Origin: Bacteroidales bacterium
GTDB lineage: Bacteria > Bacteroidota > Bacteroidia > Bacteroidales > WCHB1-69
Assembly (NCBI GenBank): GCA_017540505.1
Contig: JAFYAW010000003.1
Span: forward strand, 1 to 57,494
Length of the DNA stretch: 57,494 bases
Reading direction: 5' to 3'
Made by a program: the position numbers and the translations under genes. Positions 45,667 through 53,851 of this stretch are shown here, one piece after another (the stretch's first letter is position 1; each line of letters opens with the position of its first letter). The notes below the pieces were generated by a model. The model did not search any database, was not told where the DNA came from, and saw only the letters and a program-made list of their open reading frames with translations.

Positions 45667-45836
45667 AACGTATCCGACAATACAATGGCATCTAATTGCT
45701 GATCCCCGAGATGGCTGCCGCCATTGTTTTCGGAATTGTCTTCGTGCTCAATCTGGTGGTGTTGTGGAAGGTACTTCTCCCGAGGTATCATAGGGCTTTC
45801 TCCACAGCTTCTTTCAATTCCTCCCCACGGAAATAG
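45663..45836 (+). pseudogene. Small membrane-protein frame interrupted by a stop
   Basis: An ATG at 45663 overlaps the upstream stop (ATGA) but reads only MKRIRQYNGI before TAA (45693-45695). The same frame continues LLIPEMAAAIVFGIVFVLNLVVLW and later FSTASFNSSPRK to a TAG at 45834-45836. The continuation has one good TM helix and an ATG at 45711. It may be a remnant of a small membrane protein; its 3' end overlaps the end of the convergent TlpA-like gene. Confidence is low. Confidence 0.4.
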
Positions 45837-46912
45837 CCCAATATGATGCCGTTACGGTCGATGAGGAGCACTCGCGGAACACTCGAAATGCCATAAAGCA
45901 AGGATGAATTATTGCGGTCGGTGTCAACCAACTGCGGATAGGTGATACCCATTTCCTTAACAGCTTTATCGTGATCCTCAATCTTGTCCCATATATCAAC
46001 GCCTACCACCACAAGCCCGCTGTCGGCATATTTCATGTGCAAGGGCTTCAGTGTCTCCTCTATTTCCCTTCGGCAAGGTCCACACCACGACGCCCAAAAA
46101 TCCACCACAGCCACTTTGCCTGCGATGACTGCACTGAGAGTGGTTGGTTTGCCCGTGGCATAATCCACGGCCTCAAAATCGCGGAAGGATGAACCAGTTT
46201 TCACCTGTATTCGTGTAGATATTTTCTGCATATATTGGCTGAGATTTGGGTGGCTCTTGACAACTGGAGAGGCAGAAGCATAGTTCAAAAGGAGACGCCG
46301 GATGGCCGGAGTTGGCTCTTCGTTATAAAGGTCAACACCCATAGTCAGAACATAGGCATTATTCAATAGGATTTCCCCACCGATCTTGTTCTCGGAATTG
46401 GCTTCGTATAGCAACCAGCTTGCCGAATCCACATAGTCCTTCATTTGTTGGGTATAAACATCATAGATTGCAACCAGCGAATCATACATCACCTTATCCT
46501 CATCCAACACACGTACCGCCTGACGGGCTACCTGTTGCTGGACATTTTTCAAGGCTTTTAATTTTTCTGTCTGCTGATTGAGCTGCACTGAAGGCCGATC
46601 CCCGCTCACTGTTCCAGTAGCTGCATCAATGCTCAAGGTAGTGCCATCTTGAATAAGAAGAGTATGATTCATGCGCCAGTCTGCGGTATTGACCACGACC
46701 AGCATGGCGGTGTCTGTATGCCCACGAAATTGGAATTGTCCGTTGGCGATGAGGGTGGAGTCCATATCCACATTTGTCTCCTTGTTGTGCATTTTCACAT
46801 ACGTCCCGTCATAGCCTGTTATAGTGCCAACAATGGAATAATTGTTCTTCTGCGCCACAACTGCCGGTAAAATCACCAGCAAGAGTCCAAGCATAAATGT
46901 CACTTTCTTCAT
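45788..46912 (-). CDS. TlpA-like thiol:disulfide oxidoreductase
   Basis: The 374 residues have a signal peptide (1-20), a DUF4369 N-terminal domain (about 25-115, SIVGTITGYDGTYVKMHNKE), a helical middle, and a C-terminal AhpC/TSA-thioredoxin domain (about 235-374) with WASWCGPC and the cis-Pro loop ISSVPRVLLIDRNG. It should keep periplasmic thiols reduced or help cytochrome maturation. The WCGPC active site is intact. It points toward the TA operon. Confidence 0.9.
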   Translation of the reverse strand: MKKVTFMLGLLLVILPAVVAQKNNYSIVGTITGYDGTYVKMHNKETNVDMDSTLIANGQFQFRGHTDTAMLVVVNTADWRMNHTLLIQDGTTLSIDAATGTVSGDRPSVQLNQQTEKLKALKNVQQQVARQAVRVLDEDKVMYDSLVAIYDVYTQQMKDYVDSASWLLYEANSENKIGGEILLNNAYVLTMGVDLYNEEPTPAIRRLLLNYASASPVVKSHPNLSQYMQKISTRIQVKTGSSFRDFEAVDYATGKPTTLSAVIAGKVAVVDFWASWCGPCRREIEETLKPLHMKYADSGLVVVGVDIWDKIEDHDKAVKEMGITYPQLVDTDRNNSSLLYGISSVPRVLLIDRNGIILGYFRGEELKEAVEKAL

Positions 46913-47037
46913 TTTTTTTCTTTTTCCAAGACGGCCAACGATGTCCGTCGTATGGCATCAGTCGCAAATTTCAGCCAAAACGTTACACCTTGTGTGATTT
47001 TTTGCGAGTTTATGAAACATCCACACGCAAAACATTG

Positions 47038-47045
47038 TATTTTTG
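47038..47045 (+). promoter_or_regulatory. Promoter (-7 box TATTTTTG) of the GNAT/zinc-ribbon gene
   Basis: TATTTTTG is followed by CGGCC, with TTTG at 47011-47014 as a -33 element (23-base spacer). The first ATG is 20 bases downstream. Confidence 0.65.
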
Positions 47046-47065
47046 CGGCCTCAAAAATTCCTTGA

Positions 47066-48154
47066 ATGATGCAAACCGACCGAATTATCCTGCGTCCGTG
47101 GCGCGACAGCGATGCCGAGACGCTTTTCAAGTACGCTTCCGACCCGGAGGTGGGTCCCCGTGCGGGCTGGGCTCCGCACCAAAGCGTGGAGGAGAGTCTG
47201 GAAATCATCCGCACGGTGTTCAATGACGCGCTATGCACGTGGGCCATTGAGTTAAAGGAGACGGGCGAGGCCATCGGTGCGATGGGTTACGGACCTTCCT
47301 GCGACTGCAAACTGCCCGCCCGCGAGAACGAGCCCATCTGCGGCTACTGGGTGGCCAAACCGTACTGGAACCAGGGCATCTGCACCGAGGCCCTACGGCT
47401 GATGCTGGATCACATCCGCAAAACTACGGAGATCAAATCTCTCGTCAGCGGCCATTTCATCGACAACCCCGCCTCGGGCCGTGTGATGGAGAAGTGCGGC
47501 TTCGTCCCCACCGGCGAAACCTGCATCGATGAGACGCAGTATCAGGGGGAGGGTAGGCCAATCAGAGTGCTGCGGCTGGAGTTATATTGCCAAAGCTGCG
47601 GAATGCCGCTCACCAATGAAATCCTCGGCACCAACGCCGACGGCAGCCAAAACGAAGAATACTGCATCTACTGCTACAAGGACGGCGCGTTCACCGGTGA
47701 CTTCACGATGGAGGAGATGGTGGAGTTCTGCAGCCAGTTCGTGGAGGAGTACAACAAGAATACTGGCCAAAATCTCAGTCGCGAAGAGTATAAGGACGTG
47801 CTCCGGCAGTATTATCCCAACCTCAAACGTTGGCAGTTGCCCGCCGACCAGCTTCCGCACGCTACTTCGCCCATCAAGCAGCAGCTTATTGACGAGGTCA
47901 ATGCATTGGGCATCCAGGATATGCCGCGAATCAATAACCTCTTTGTGCTGCAGGGATCGTTCGTCAATCAGGAGTACACTATCAACAGCAACAAGGTGAA
48001 ACTCCTCGACGACAACGCAACCTATTGGGGCAATCAAGTGGAAAAAGGTAACGGTCGCTGCTACGGCATTGCCTGCGACGAACAATATATACTTGTGAGC
48101 GAGTACGGAAAAGACGGCGCAGATGCGGAATTGGTGGTATTCAAAAAGAGATAA
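47066..48154 (+). CDS. GNAT acetyltransferase fused to a zinc ribbon and a C-terminal domain
   Basis: Order in the 362 residues: a RimJ/RimL-like GNAT domain (about 5-170, RIILRPWRDSDAETLF; acetyl-CoA site region YWNQGICTEALRLML); a putative zinc ribbon (about 174-255) with CQSCGMPL and YCIYCYKDG, then TMEEMVEFCSQFVEEYN; and a ~90-residue C-terminal beta domain of unknown family. The zinc ribbon is normally found as a separate small protein, so this is a gene fusion. Likely N- or O-acetylates a small molecule or protein in the cytoplasm. An ATG one codon later (47069) is equal. The CAT-like gene follows after 2 bases. Confidence 0.85.
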   Translation: MMQTDRIILRPWRDSDAETLFKYASDPEVGPRAGWAPHQSVEESLEIIRTVFNDALCTWAIELKETGEAIGAMGYGPSCDCKLPARENEPICGYWVAKPYWNQGICTEALRLMLDHIRKTTEIKSLVSGHFIDNPASGRVMEKCGFVPTGETCIDETQYQGEGRPIRVLRLELYCQSCGMPLTNEILGTNADGSQNEEYCIYCYKDGAFTGDFTMEEMVEFCSQFVEEYNKNTGQNLSREEYKDVLRQYYPNLKRWQLPADQLPHATSPIKQQLIDEVNALGIQDMPRINNLFVLQGSFVNQEYTINSNKVKLLDDNATYWGNQVEKGNGRCYGIACDEQYILVSEYGKDGADAELVVFKKR

Positions 48155-48156
48155 GT

Positions 48157-48774
48157 ATGAAAACCGAAGTACAACCCCAAGAGACCAACAGGGCCTTCGC
48201 ATTCGAGATGTGGATGACCGCACCGATGCCCATGGTGACACTGGTGAAGACGATGGATGTCAGTCACTTGCTGAGACTTGGCCGAAAGAATGGCATCAAG
48301 TTCAACACGCTGATGTGCTGGTGCATTGGCAAGGCGGCCAGTGAGACGGAGGAACTGCATTTGTTGCCGGAGAACGGAAAGTTGTACCGGTACGACCAGA
48401 TCGCCATCAACGTGGTGGTTCGCAACCGCAAGGGCGGCATCAACTCCTGCGACATCCCCTTTACGACCGACATCCAGCAGTTCAACCGCAACTACCTGGA
48501 GCTAACGACAAAGGTGGCGGAGGCGTGCCAAAGCTCGTTCCTTGACGGCTACATGATTGTCGGTACCTCGGCGATGATCCAGACCGAACTCGATTGCATC
48601 GTCAACCAGTACACCGACAAGTTCCTCAACCCGATGGTGATGTGGGGCAAGTATCGCAAAAGTTGGTTCAGGACGCTGCTGCCGGTCTCTTTCCAGTTCC
48701 ACCACGTGCAAATGGACGGCGGCGACGCGGCGCGGTTCTTGGAGCGGTTGCAGAGAACCATCTATGCGCTATGA
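48157..48774 (+). CDS. CAT-like (chloramphenicol acetyltransferase family) enzyme
   Basis: The 205 residues are close to CatA length. The catalytic motif HHVQMDG is at 182-188, with H183 and D187 matching CAT H195 and D199. Other CAT family marks are FNTLMCWCIGKAA and PVSFQFHH. This is a trimeric acetyltransferase; some members acetylate chloramphenicol, others have unknown acceptors. The setting, behind a GNAT protein in one transcript, leaves the substrate open. No mobile element is nearby to suggest a resistance cassette. Confidence 0.85.
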   Translation: MKTEVQPQETNRAFAFEMWMTAPMPMVTLVKTMDVSHLLRLGRKNGIKFNTLMCWCIGKAASETEELHLLPENGKLYRYDQIAINVVVRNRKGGINSCDIPFTTDIQQFNRNYLELTTKVAEACQSSFLDGYMIVGTSAMIQTELDCIVNQYTDKFLNPMVMWGKYRKSWFRTLLPVSFQFHHVQMDGGDAARFLERLQRTIYAL

Positions 48775-48822
48775 TTTTGCTGTATGCTATCTTGTTTTTG
48801 CGGTCGCGAATTTTATAGTCAA

Positions 48823-49320
48823 ATGAAACATATCCCCAATCTCATAACAGCCATCCGGTTCCTTGGCGCTCTCGGTCTCCTCTTTTTCGATGTTGACGGT
48901 GTCGCCTTTTGGGTAATATATGTTGCTTGCGGATTGAGCGATATGGCGGACGGATTCTTGGCTAGAAAACTCCATTGCGAAAGCAAAACAGGAGCACTGT
49001 TGGATAGTCTGGCCGATTTGGCGTTTGTGGTCTGCTGCTGCATAAAGCTGATCCCTGTCCTGGCATTCCCCAAATGGCTTTGGATTTGGGGAGCAGCAAT
49101 TGTTCTCATCAAACTCATCAATCAATTATCCTCGTTAGTGTTATACAGGAAGTGCGTTTTCCTGCACACCATCGCCAACAAAGCGACAGGTCTTCTGCTT
49201 TTCGTAGGAGTTCCATTGACTCTGTTTTTGGAATCCATTGTGCCGATGGTCATCATCGCTGTTGTTGCGACATTCGCTGCGGTGCAGGAGGGGCATTTCA
49301 TTAGGACAATGGACGCGTGA
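48823..49320 (+). CDS. CDP-alcohol phosphatidyltransferase
   Basis: The 165 residues form about five TM helices. The family active-site signature is complete: DGFLAR, then 8 residues, G, 3 residues, D, 3 residues, D (DGFLARKL to DSLAD), with an Asp three residues earlier. It makes a phospholipid such as phosphatidylglycerol phosphate or archaetidyl-type products from a CDP-alcohol at the inner membrane. The product cannot be fixed from sequence. The start at 48823 gives the usual length. It is convergent with the DUF3990 pair. Confidence 0.88.
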   Translation: MKHIPNLITAIRFLGALGLLFFDVDGVAFWVIYVACGLSDMADGFLARKLHCESKTGALLDSLADLAFVVCCCIKLIPVLAFPKWLWIWGAAIVLIKLINQLSSLVLYRKCVFLHTIANKATGLLLFVGVPLTLFLESIVPMVIIAVVATFAAVQEGHFIRTMDA

Positions 49321-49338
49321 TATCGTTGTGTTAGTCCA

Positions 49339-49989
49339 TTATGAATGGCAAAGGATTTCCGGGGCGCAGCCAAGCACCCGCGACAGTGACAGAACTGTCT
49401 GCGCCTCTGCTTTCCTGATATCCTGATCCTCTTGTTCGTAGGCCTGAATCATGCGAAGCGAAACACCAGAAAGGTCGGACAATTTCTTTTGAGTCATTTG
49501 CATCTGTTTCCGTATAACTTTCAAAGCACTCCGTCGGTTGGCCAAGTGCCGTTCAATAATAGTGTCTGCAGTAGTGACAAATTTGGTGAGATCCGCTTCG
49601 TGCAAGGCGGGATATAATGACAATACAGTGCTTATGTCCAATCCGTTCCGATGAATAAAGGAGAAAGAATACCCGGTATGCCATTGGTAATAGGCCAAGG
49701 CCCACCCAACCCAGTATTCACGGGTTCGCTCCGACGGATTGTATGTGGTTTCGGGCATTGGAAGGTCTGACGCCCTTGACAGCACAACACTCATCAGCTC
49801 CATTCCGGACAAACCGGCAATGTAACGGGGGTTGCCCGACTCCATTTGCGAGGCGACACCACTGGAGAGAAACATCTCGTAAAAGACGGCCAAATCACAA
49901 TTGGCTACGCGGACAGCGCAGTCAAGCATCGTGCCCATATTATGCATGGCGTCTTCAAGGTACAATCGGTTGTAAGCGTGGGTCATCAT
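49339..49989 (-). CDS. HTH (XRE) antitoxin-like partner of the DUF3990 protein
   Basis: The 216 residues have a C-terminal helix-turn-helix of the XRE type (about 165-216, MTQKKLSDLSGVSLRMIQAYEQ) and an N-terminal ~130-residue domain of DUF-like character (YNRLYLEDAMHNMGTMLDCAVRV). The start at 49989 (or 49986) overlaps the toxin end by about 35 bases; the toxin gene is upstream here. Antitoxins of DUF3990 systems commonly pair with such an HTH protein. It probably neutralises and represses the pair. Confidence 0.82.
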   Translation of the reverse strand: MMTHAYNRLYLEDAMHNMGTMLDCAVRVANCDLAVFYEMFLSSGVASQMESGNPRYIAGLSGMELMSVVLSRASDLPMPETTYNPSERTREYWVGWALAYYQWHTGYSFSFIHRNGLDISTVLSLYPALHEADLTKFVTTADTIIERHLANRRSALKVIRKQMQMTQKKLSDLSGVSLRMIQAYEQEDQDIRKAEAQTVLSLSRVLGCAPEILCHS

Positions 49990-50647
49990 TGGTCCATTTT
50001 TGTCTAAGAATATCAATCATATAGATGGCGTCCGCAGCGGGCACCAAGTTTTTTTCGTTTTGAAAATCCTCTCTTGCCTGATGGTCGCGCGCCATCCGTT
50101 TGGGATAATAGAGACTGCTGTCCACAGGGATACAATCCAGAAATGTCAAATGAGAAAACGCCTTTTCGCTTTTCAGTACCACTTGTTCCCCTAATTTTCC
50201 CAAAAGCATTGCTTTTCCTAACTGTTCCAATGAAATGGTGTTGTTCAAAAAGGCATTCGCAAACGCAAAATAGGAGTCATCTGCACGATAGCCGACGATC
50301 AGGTCATACTGCTCGTATTCGGGCAAGAAGTTCTTCAAAAGATATTCTCTTGCCTCTAACGGTAGGCCTTGAGACAAAACAAATGTCCTGTTTTGTAGCA
50401 AAATGGAAAGCCAATTCAAAATGTGATATGGTCTGTCGTTCAAATGGAGAATGTTCAATCCCTCAGTGTTGATTTCATATTGGTTGGCAAATCCATCGCT
50501 CTTCTCAGTACTGGCCCATTCTTTTGCAAGCTCCAGATTTTCAGTACAATAAAACCCCAATCCGTAGTCGTTTTTAGGATTTCCCATTCCGAAGGCAGGT
50601 CGCTCTATAACCTTTGTTGAGCCGTGATATAAAGTTGTTTTTTTCAT
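49955..50647 (-). CDS. DUF3990 ADP-ribosyltransferase-fold toxin
   Basis: The 230 residues start MKKTTLYHGSTKVI, with the H-G-S strand of the ART fold, followed by NDYGLGFYCTE (the DxGxGFYxT-type loop) and a C-terminal Glu-containing segment. DUF3990 proteins belong to the mono-ADP-ribosyltransferase superfamily and act as toxins in TA-like pairs. The target is unknown. No signal peptide. The next gene downstream is the HTH partner. A strong promoter lies 26-33 bases upstream. Confidence 0.85.
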   Translation of the reverse strand: MKKTTLYHGSTKVIERPAFGMGNPKNDYGLGFYCTENLELAKEWASTEKSDGFANQYEINTEGLNILHLNDRPYHILNWLSILLQNRTFVLSQGLPLEAREYLLKNFLPEYEQYDLIVGYRADDSYFAFANAFLNNTISLEQLGKAMLLGKLGEQVVLKSEKAFSHLTFLDCIPVDSSLYYPKRMARDHQAREDFQNEKNLVPAADAIYMIDILRQKWTNDDPRLQPIVP

Positions 50648-50672
50648 AAACTATCGTTATAACGAGACTTTG

Positions 50673-50680
50673 CAAAAATA
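50673..50680 (-). promoter_or_regulatory. Promoter (-7 box TATTTTTG, minus strand) of the DUF3990 pair
   Basis: CAAAAATA on the plus strand reads TATTTTTG, followed by CAAAG, on the minus strand, 25 bases before the ATG at 50647. It is divergent to the next promoter. Confidence 0.6.
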
Positions 50681-50721
50681 CACTTTTTTTGATTCCAACA
50701 ATTCCATTGATGAAAATATGT

Positions 50722-50729
50722 TATTTTTG
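50722..50729 (+). promoter_or_regulatory. Promoter (-7 box TATTTTTG) of the first hotdog gene
   Basis: TATTTTTG is followed by CAAAAA, 58 bases before the ATG at 50788 and divergent to the DUF3990 promoter at 50673. Confidence 0.6.
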
Positions 50730-50787
50730 CAAAAAAATAATCATTTAAAGCACAACAAACAAAAGTTATATCAACAGATTTCCCAAT

Positions 50788-51171
50788 ATGACAGAATTTG
50801 ACACATTGAAAGGTCTCCGCCACAGCGAACAGTTGGTGGTGGAGCACAAAGACACCGCCGCGGTCTATGGCTCCGGCGCACTGGAAGTGTTTGCAACGCC
50901 CGCCATGATTGCCCTGATGGAGAAAACCTGCCTCATGGGCGTGTGCTACAAAATCGGCGAAGGCAACACCACCGTCGGCATCGCCGTCAACATCAAGCAT
51001 TTGAAAGCCAGCCCCGTGGGCGCGACCATCCACTGCGAGGCCGAACTCATGGAAGTCGATCGCCGCCGTCTGGTCTTCTCCGTAAAATGCTTCGAAGGCG
51101 ACACTCTCGTCGGCGAAGGCTCCCACGAGCGGTTTGTGGTGGAGAGCGCGAAGTTTATGGCGAAGCTGTAG
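50788..51171 (+). CDS. FlK-like hotdog thioesterase, copy 1
   Basis: This 127-residue single hotdog domain carries T37, E45 and H71 with spacings of 8 and 34. These match the Thr-Glu-His triad (42/50/76) of fluoroacetyl-CoA thioesterase FlK. The glycine-rich GEGNTTVGIAVNIKHLKASPVG stretch is the substrate loop region. It likely hydrolyses a small acyl-CoA. A second copy lies at 53459, about four fifths identical. The start agrees with the promoter at 50722. Confidence 0.87.
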   Translation: MTEFDTLKGLRHSEQLVVEHKDTAAVYGSGALEVFATPAMIALMEKTCLMGVCYKIGEGNTTVGIAVNIKHLKASPVGATIHCEAELMEVDRRRLVFSVKCFEGDTLVGEGSHERFVVESAKFMAKL

Positions 51172-51191
51172 TTTTAACGCGAATGGTTAGT

Positions 51192-52541
51192 ATGAAAACA
51201 ATATTTCTCAGAGGGTTACGGATAATGACGGTGGCCATCACAATACTGCTGCTGGGACGGATGACCGGCATTGCACAAAGCCACGAGCAATCATTCCTGA
51301 AACGTTATGATCTCTCCACCACGGTCATCAATCCCGACACGGCACCTACCGACGAAATCTATTCCTGGTGGACGGAGTCCGCGAAAGAAGATTGGAGCAG
51401 TTACGGCAATGAACCTATGGATGACGGTTGGTTGCATCGTCCGGAACCGTTGGGCTTCAGGGGTGACAACTTCCAGCGTTTCTATATCCATTTCGATACG
51501 GTATATAAAGTCTCGCCAACGGTCTATCAGATGAAAGCGCGCTCTCGCTGCAAGGATGAGATCTGCCATATCCACGGCCGCATCCTCATTGATTCGGTAG
51601 CGACTTTTGACGAATGTCGTGCTGTTGACGGTGTTATCCAAGACGTGTCGGAATGCGGAGCTATCTATGCCCATTATGAGATGGAGGCTTTTTTAGGACC
51701 CACACCTGTTGCCCGGCTCTTCGGCCACTCCACTTACGACTATCTGGTGCATAATGACAATGTTTATTATGATGCTATGATGATTGTTGCAGACGGATAT
51801 AACAACAATCAATATACTGGCAAATGGGTTGATCTTGTCATGGGCGACACCCTCACCTGCAACTGGGGCGACTTCCGGATTCCCGAATCCAATGAGCTGG
51901 ATGGCGGATGCGGATTGTTTAGTCCTCGCGAGGATTACTATAATTTCGGCTGGAAACCTTACATTGATATTGTCAGACATGGTTATGTAGGGGATCCTCT
52001 AGGTATGTATTACGACTTCTTGTACTCCATTGATGAGGATTGGTGGAAGTATGAGACGAAACCTCAAGGCAAAGCGCCAAAGGTTGAAGGGCACTACGGC
52101 TATGCACATGCCTTCAAATATGATCTCAAAGGCGCCCATCTCGATGTGCACGAGACCGGCACGATGGACTTCCACTCCGATGGCACCGCCCTCGACTCCG
52201 CAAGGCAAGTCTATACGGCAACGATGGAGGATGGCTGTGAGGTTACCTTCGTGTTCAACTACATCAGTCCGAGCCGCTGGCGACTTGAGGGTGAGGACTT
52301 CTACTTTGCCGGCATCAAGGAGACTTTCCGGATGGAGCTAATGAAGACGGATACTGGAAAGTGCGACTCTGTGCGCGCCGAAAAGCTGGCGCAGGAGATC
52401 ATTAAGGTCATCAGCGGCAGTTGCGACTATGAGTACAAGTTCCACCTCGACACGTTGACGGACCAGAAGCTGCAGTGGAGTTTCACCTACCGCGACGGGC
52501 ACAGCGACACGTGGGAGTTCTTCCGGGAATCTTCAAGATAA
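51192..52541 (+). CDS. Secreted protein of the two-member paralogous family (copy 2)
   Basis: The 449 residues have a signal peptide (about 1-30, LRIMTVAITILLLGRMTGIAQ). The region from about 80 to 270 is shared with the lipoprotein at 39615 (FRGDNFQRFYIHFDTV, MIVADGYNNNQYTG, CNWGDFRIPES). The C-terminal ~180 residues form a separate domain with AFKYDLKGAHLDVHETGTMDF and a lipocalin-like look. No activity is known. Starts at 51183 or 51192 are possible; the second gives the better signal peptide. It follows the hotdog gene by 20 bases. Confidence 0.75.
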   Translation: MKTIFLRGLRIMTVAITILLLGRMTGIAQSHEQSFLKRYDLSTTVINPDTAPTDEIYSWWTESAKEDWSSYGNEPMDDGWLHRPEPLGFRGDNFQRFYIHFDTVYKVSPTVYQMKARSRCKDEICHIHGRILIDSVATFDECRAVDGVIQDVSECGAIYAHYEMEAFLGPTPVARLFGHSTYDYLVHNDNVYYDAMMIVADGYNNNQYTGKWVDLVMGDTLTCNWGDFRIPESNELDGGCGLFSPREDYYNFGWKPYIDIVRHGYVGDPLGMYYDFLYSIDEDWWKYETKPQGKAPKVEGHYGYAHAFKYDLKGAHLDVHETGTMDFHSDGTALDSARQVYTATMEDGCEVTFVFNYISPSRWRLEGEDFYFAGIKETFRMELMKTDTGKCDSVRAEKLAQEIIKVISGSCDYEYKFHLDTLTDQKLQWSFTYRDGHSDTWEFFRESSR

Positions 52542-52555
52542 TAAAACACAAATTT

Positions 52556-52583
52556 GTAGAGACGCGCCATGGCACGTCTCTAC
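52556..52583. repeat. 28-bp palindrome, copy 3 (one mismatch)
   Basis: The half-site GTAGAGACGCGCCA is answered by TGGCACGTCTCTAC, which is one base off a perfect mirror. It lies 14 bases after the stop of the secreted protein. Confidence 0.88.
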
Positions 52584-52617
52584 ATACGGCTATGCATAGG
52601 TATATTCGAAATTTATG

Positions 52618-52625
52618 TATATTTG
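52618..52625 (+). promoter_or_regulatory. Promoter (-7 box TATATTTG) of the DUF2807 gene
   Basis: TATATTTG is followed by CAAAAA, 28 bases before the ATG at 52654 and 35 bases after the REP-like palindrome. Confidence 0.62.
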
Positions 52626-52653
52626 CAAAAAGAATCATTAAAAACATTGGATT

Positions 52654-53412
52654 ATGAAAAATATTATCATCCTGCTCTTCTTGGGGACCATGTTCTTCGG
52701 ATGTACGAAAGATTGGGGCGCACCCACAACAAAAAATTACTCCATTGACGGTCCATATACCGGTCTTGATGTTAGCTCTGCTTTTCACGTGACGATGAGC
52801 GACCAGGTGAACGATGTCGTGGTCACGGTGGGTGAACTCGCCCATGATAGAGTGGTGGTGAAAGTGAAAGACGGCACGTTGTATATTGGCTTCAAACCGC
52901 ACACGAGATACAATGGTGAGGCTATGGCTGTTATCCCGCTTTCTGTCCTTCGTGACCTTGATCTCAGTGGAGCCTCTTCCTTCACTGGCGACCTCAGTGG
53001 CGAGGAGGTGGATGTTGATTTGTCTGGTGCGTCAGGCTTTAAGGGCAATGTAGTGGCAAATGATCTTGATATGGATCTGTCTGGGGCTTCCTCCTATAAT
53101 GGGGATATTCTCGTCAACAAATTCGATGTCGATTTGTCTGGAGCCTCCGTGGCATTTGTCAATGGTTCCTGCCGGAATACGATGGAACTCGAACTCAGCG
53201 GCGCCAGTCAATTAAAGGCTCTCACCCTTGATGCTCCGGTGGTACGTGGCAGCATGAGTGGTGCCAGCCAGGCGGATGTTACCTGCTGTACCAGTCTGAA
53301 TGTGGAGCTCAGCGGAGCCAGTGAGCTCACATACGGAATCATTTCCGATGACTGCAAACCGGTTGTCAACTGTCCCGCCTCTGGGGGCTCAACGGTCAGA
53401 CCGCGTTTTTAG
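52654..53412 (+). CDS. DUF2807 (GIN-domain) lipoprotein
   Basis: The 252 residues have a lipobox (FLGTMFFGC) and the DUF2807/GIN domain of Bacteroidetes, starting FHVTMSDQVNDVVVTVG. Seven SGAS motifs recur every 18-20 residues (first LSGASSFTGD, last LSGASELTYG), the rungs of a right-handed beta-helix. The family is called putative auto-transporter adhesin head domain; its role is unknown. It is probably anchored in the outer membrane. The hotdog copy 2 follows after 46 bases. Confidence 0.88.
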   Translation: MKNIIILLFLGTMFFGCTKDWGAPTTKNYSIDGPYTGLDVSSAFHVTMSDQVNDVVVTVGELAHDRVVVKVKDGTLYIGFKPHTRYNGEAMAVIPLSVLRDLDLSGASSFTGDLSGEEVDVDLSGASGFKGNVVANDLDMDLSGASSYNGDILVNKFDVDLSGASVAFVNGSCRNTMELELSGASQLKALTLDAPVVRGSMSGASQADVTCCTSLNVELSGASELTYGIISDDCKPVVNCPASGGSTVRPRF

Positions 53413-53458
53413 TCATATTGCGAGAACAAGTAAAGATAATAATCTCAAATTTCCCACA

Positions 53459-53845
53459 ATGATAGAATATGACACATTGAAAGGTCTTCGCCACACCGAG
53501 TGGTTGGTGGTTTTGCCTCAGGATACTGCCGCCGTGTATGGCTCCGGTGCGCTGGAGGTTTTTGCCACGCCCGCCATGATTGCCCTGATGGAGAAGACTT
53601 GCCTGATGGCTGTTTGCGACAAGATTGGCGAAGGTAACACCACCGTCGGCATTGCCGTCAATATCAAGCACCTGAAGGCCAGTCCCGTAGGTTCCACTAT
53701 CCGTTGTGATGCCGAACTGGTGGAGGTGGACCGTCGCCGTCTGGTTTTCTCCGTTAAATGCTTTGAAAACGAAACCCTTATCGGGGAAGGCATCCACGAA
53801 CGGTTCGTGGTGGACAGTGCGAAATTCATGTCGAAATTGTTTTAA
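53459..53845 (+). CDS. FlK-like hotdog thioesterase, copy 2
   Basis: The 128 residues repeat copy 1 with about 80% identity: T37, E45 and H71 are retained, and the stretch LEVFATPAMIALMEKTCLM is shared. Differences are concentrated near residues 14-20 and 50-54. The start is the ATG at 53459; the same frame is open further upstream but overlaps the DUF2807 gene. No own promoter is clear, so it may be cotranscribed with that gene. A large hairpin follows. Confidence 0.87.
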   Translation: MIEYDTLKGLRHTEWLVVLPQDTAAVYGSGALEVFATPAMIALMEKTCLMAVCDKIGEGNTTVGIAVNIKHLKASPVGSTIRCDAELVEVDRRRLVFSVKCFENETLIGEGIHERFVVDSAKFMSKLF

Positions 53846-53851
53846 AAAAAT

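Noticed and set aside
48157-48774. Acquired chloramphenicol resistance cassette
   Set aside because: The catalytic motif fits CAT, but there is no mobile element or change of base composition, and the gene is coupled to a chromosomal GNAT fusion.
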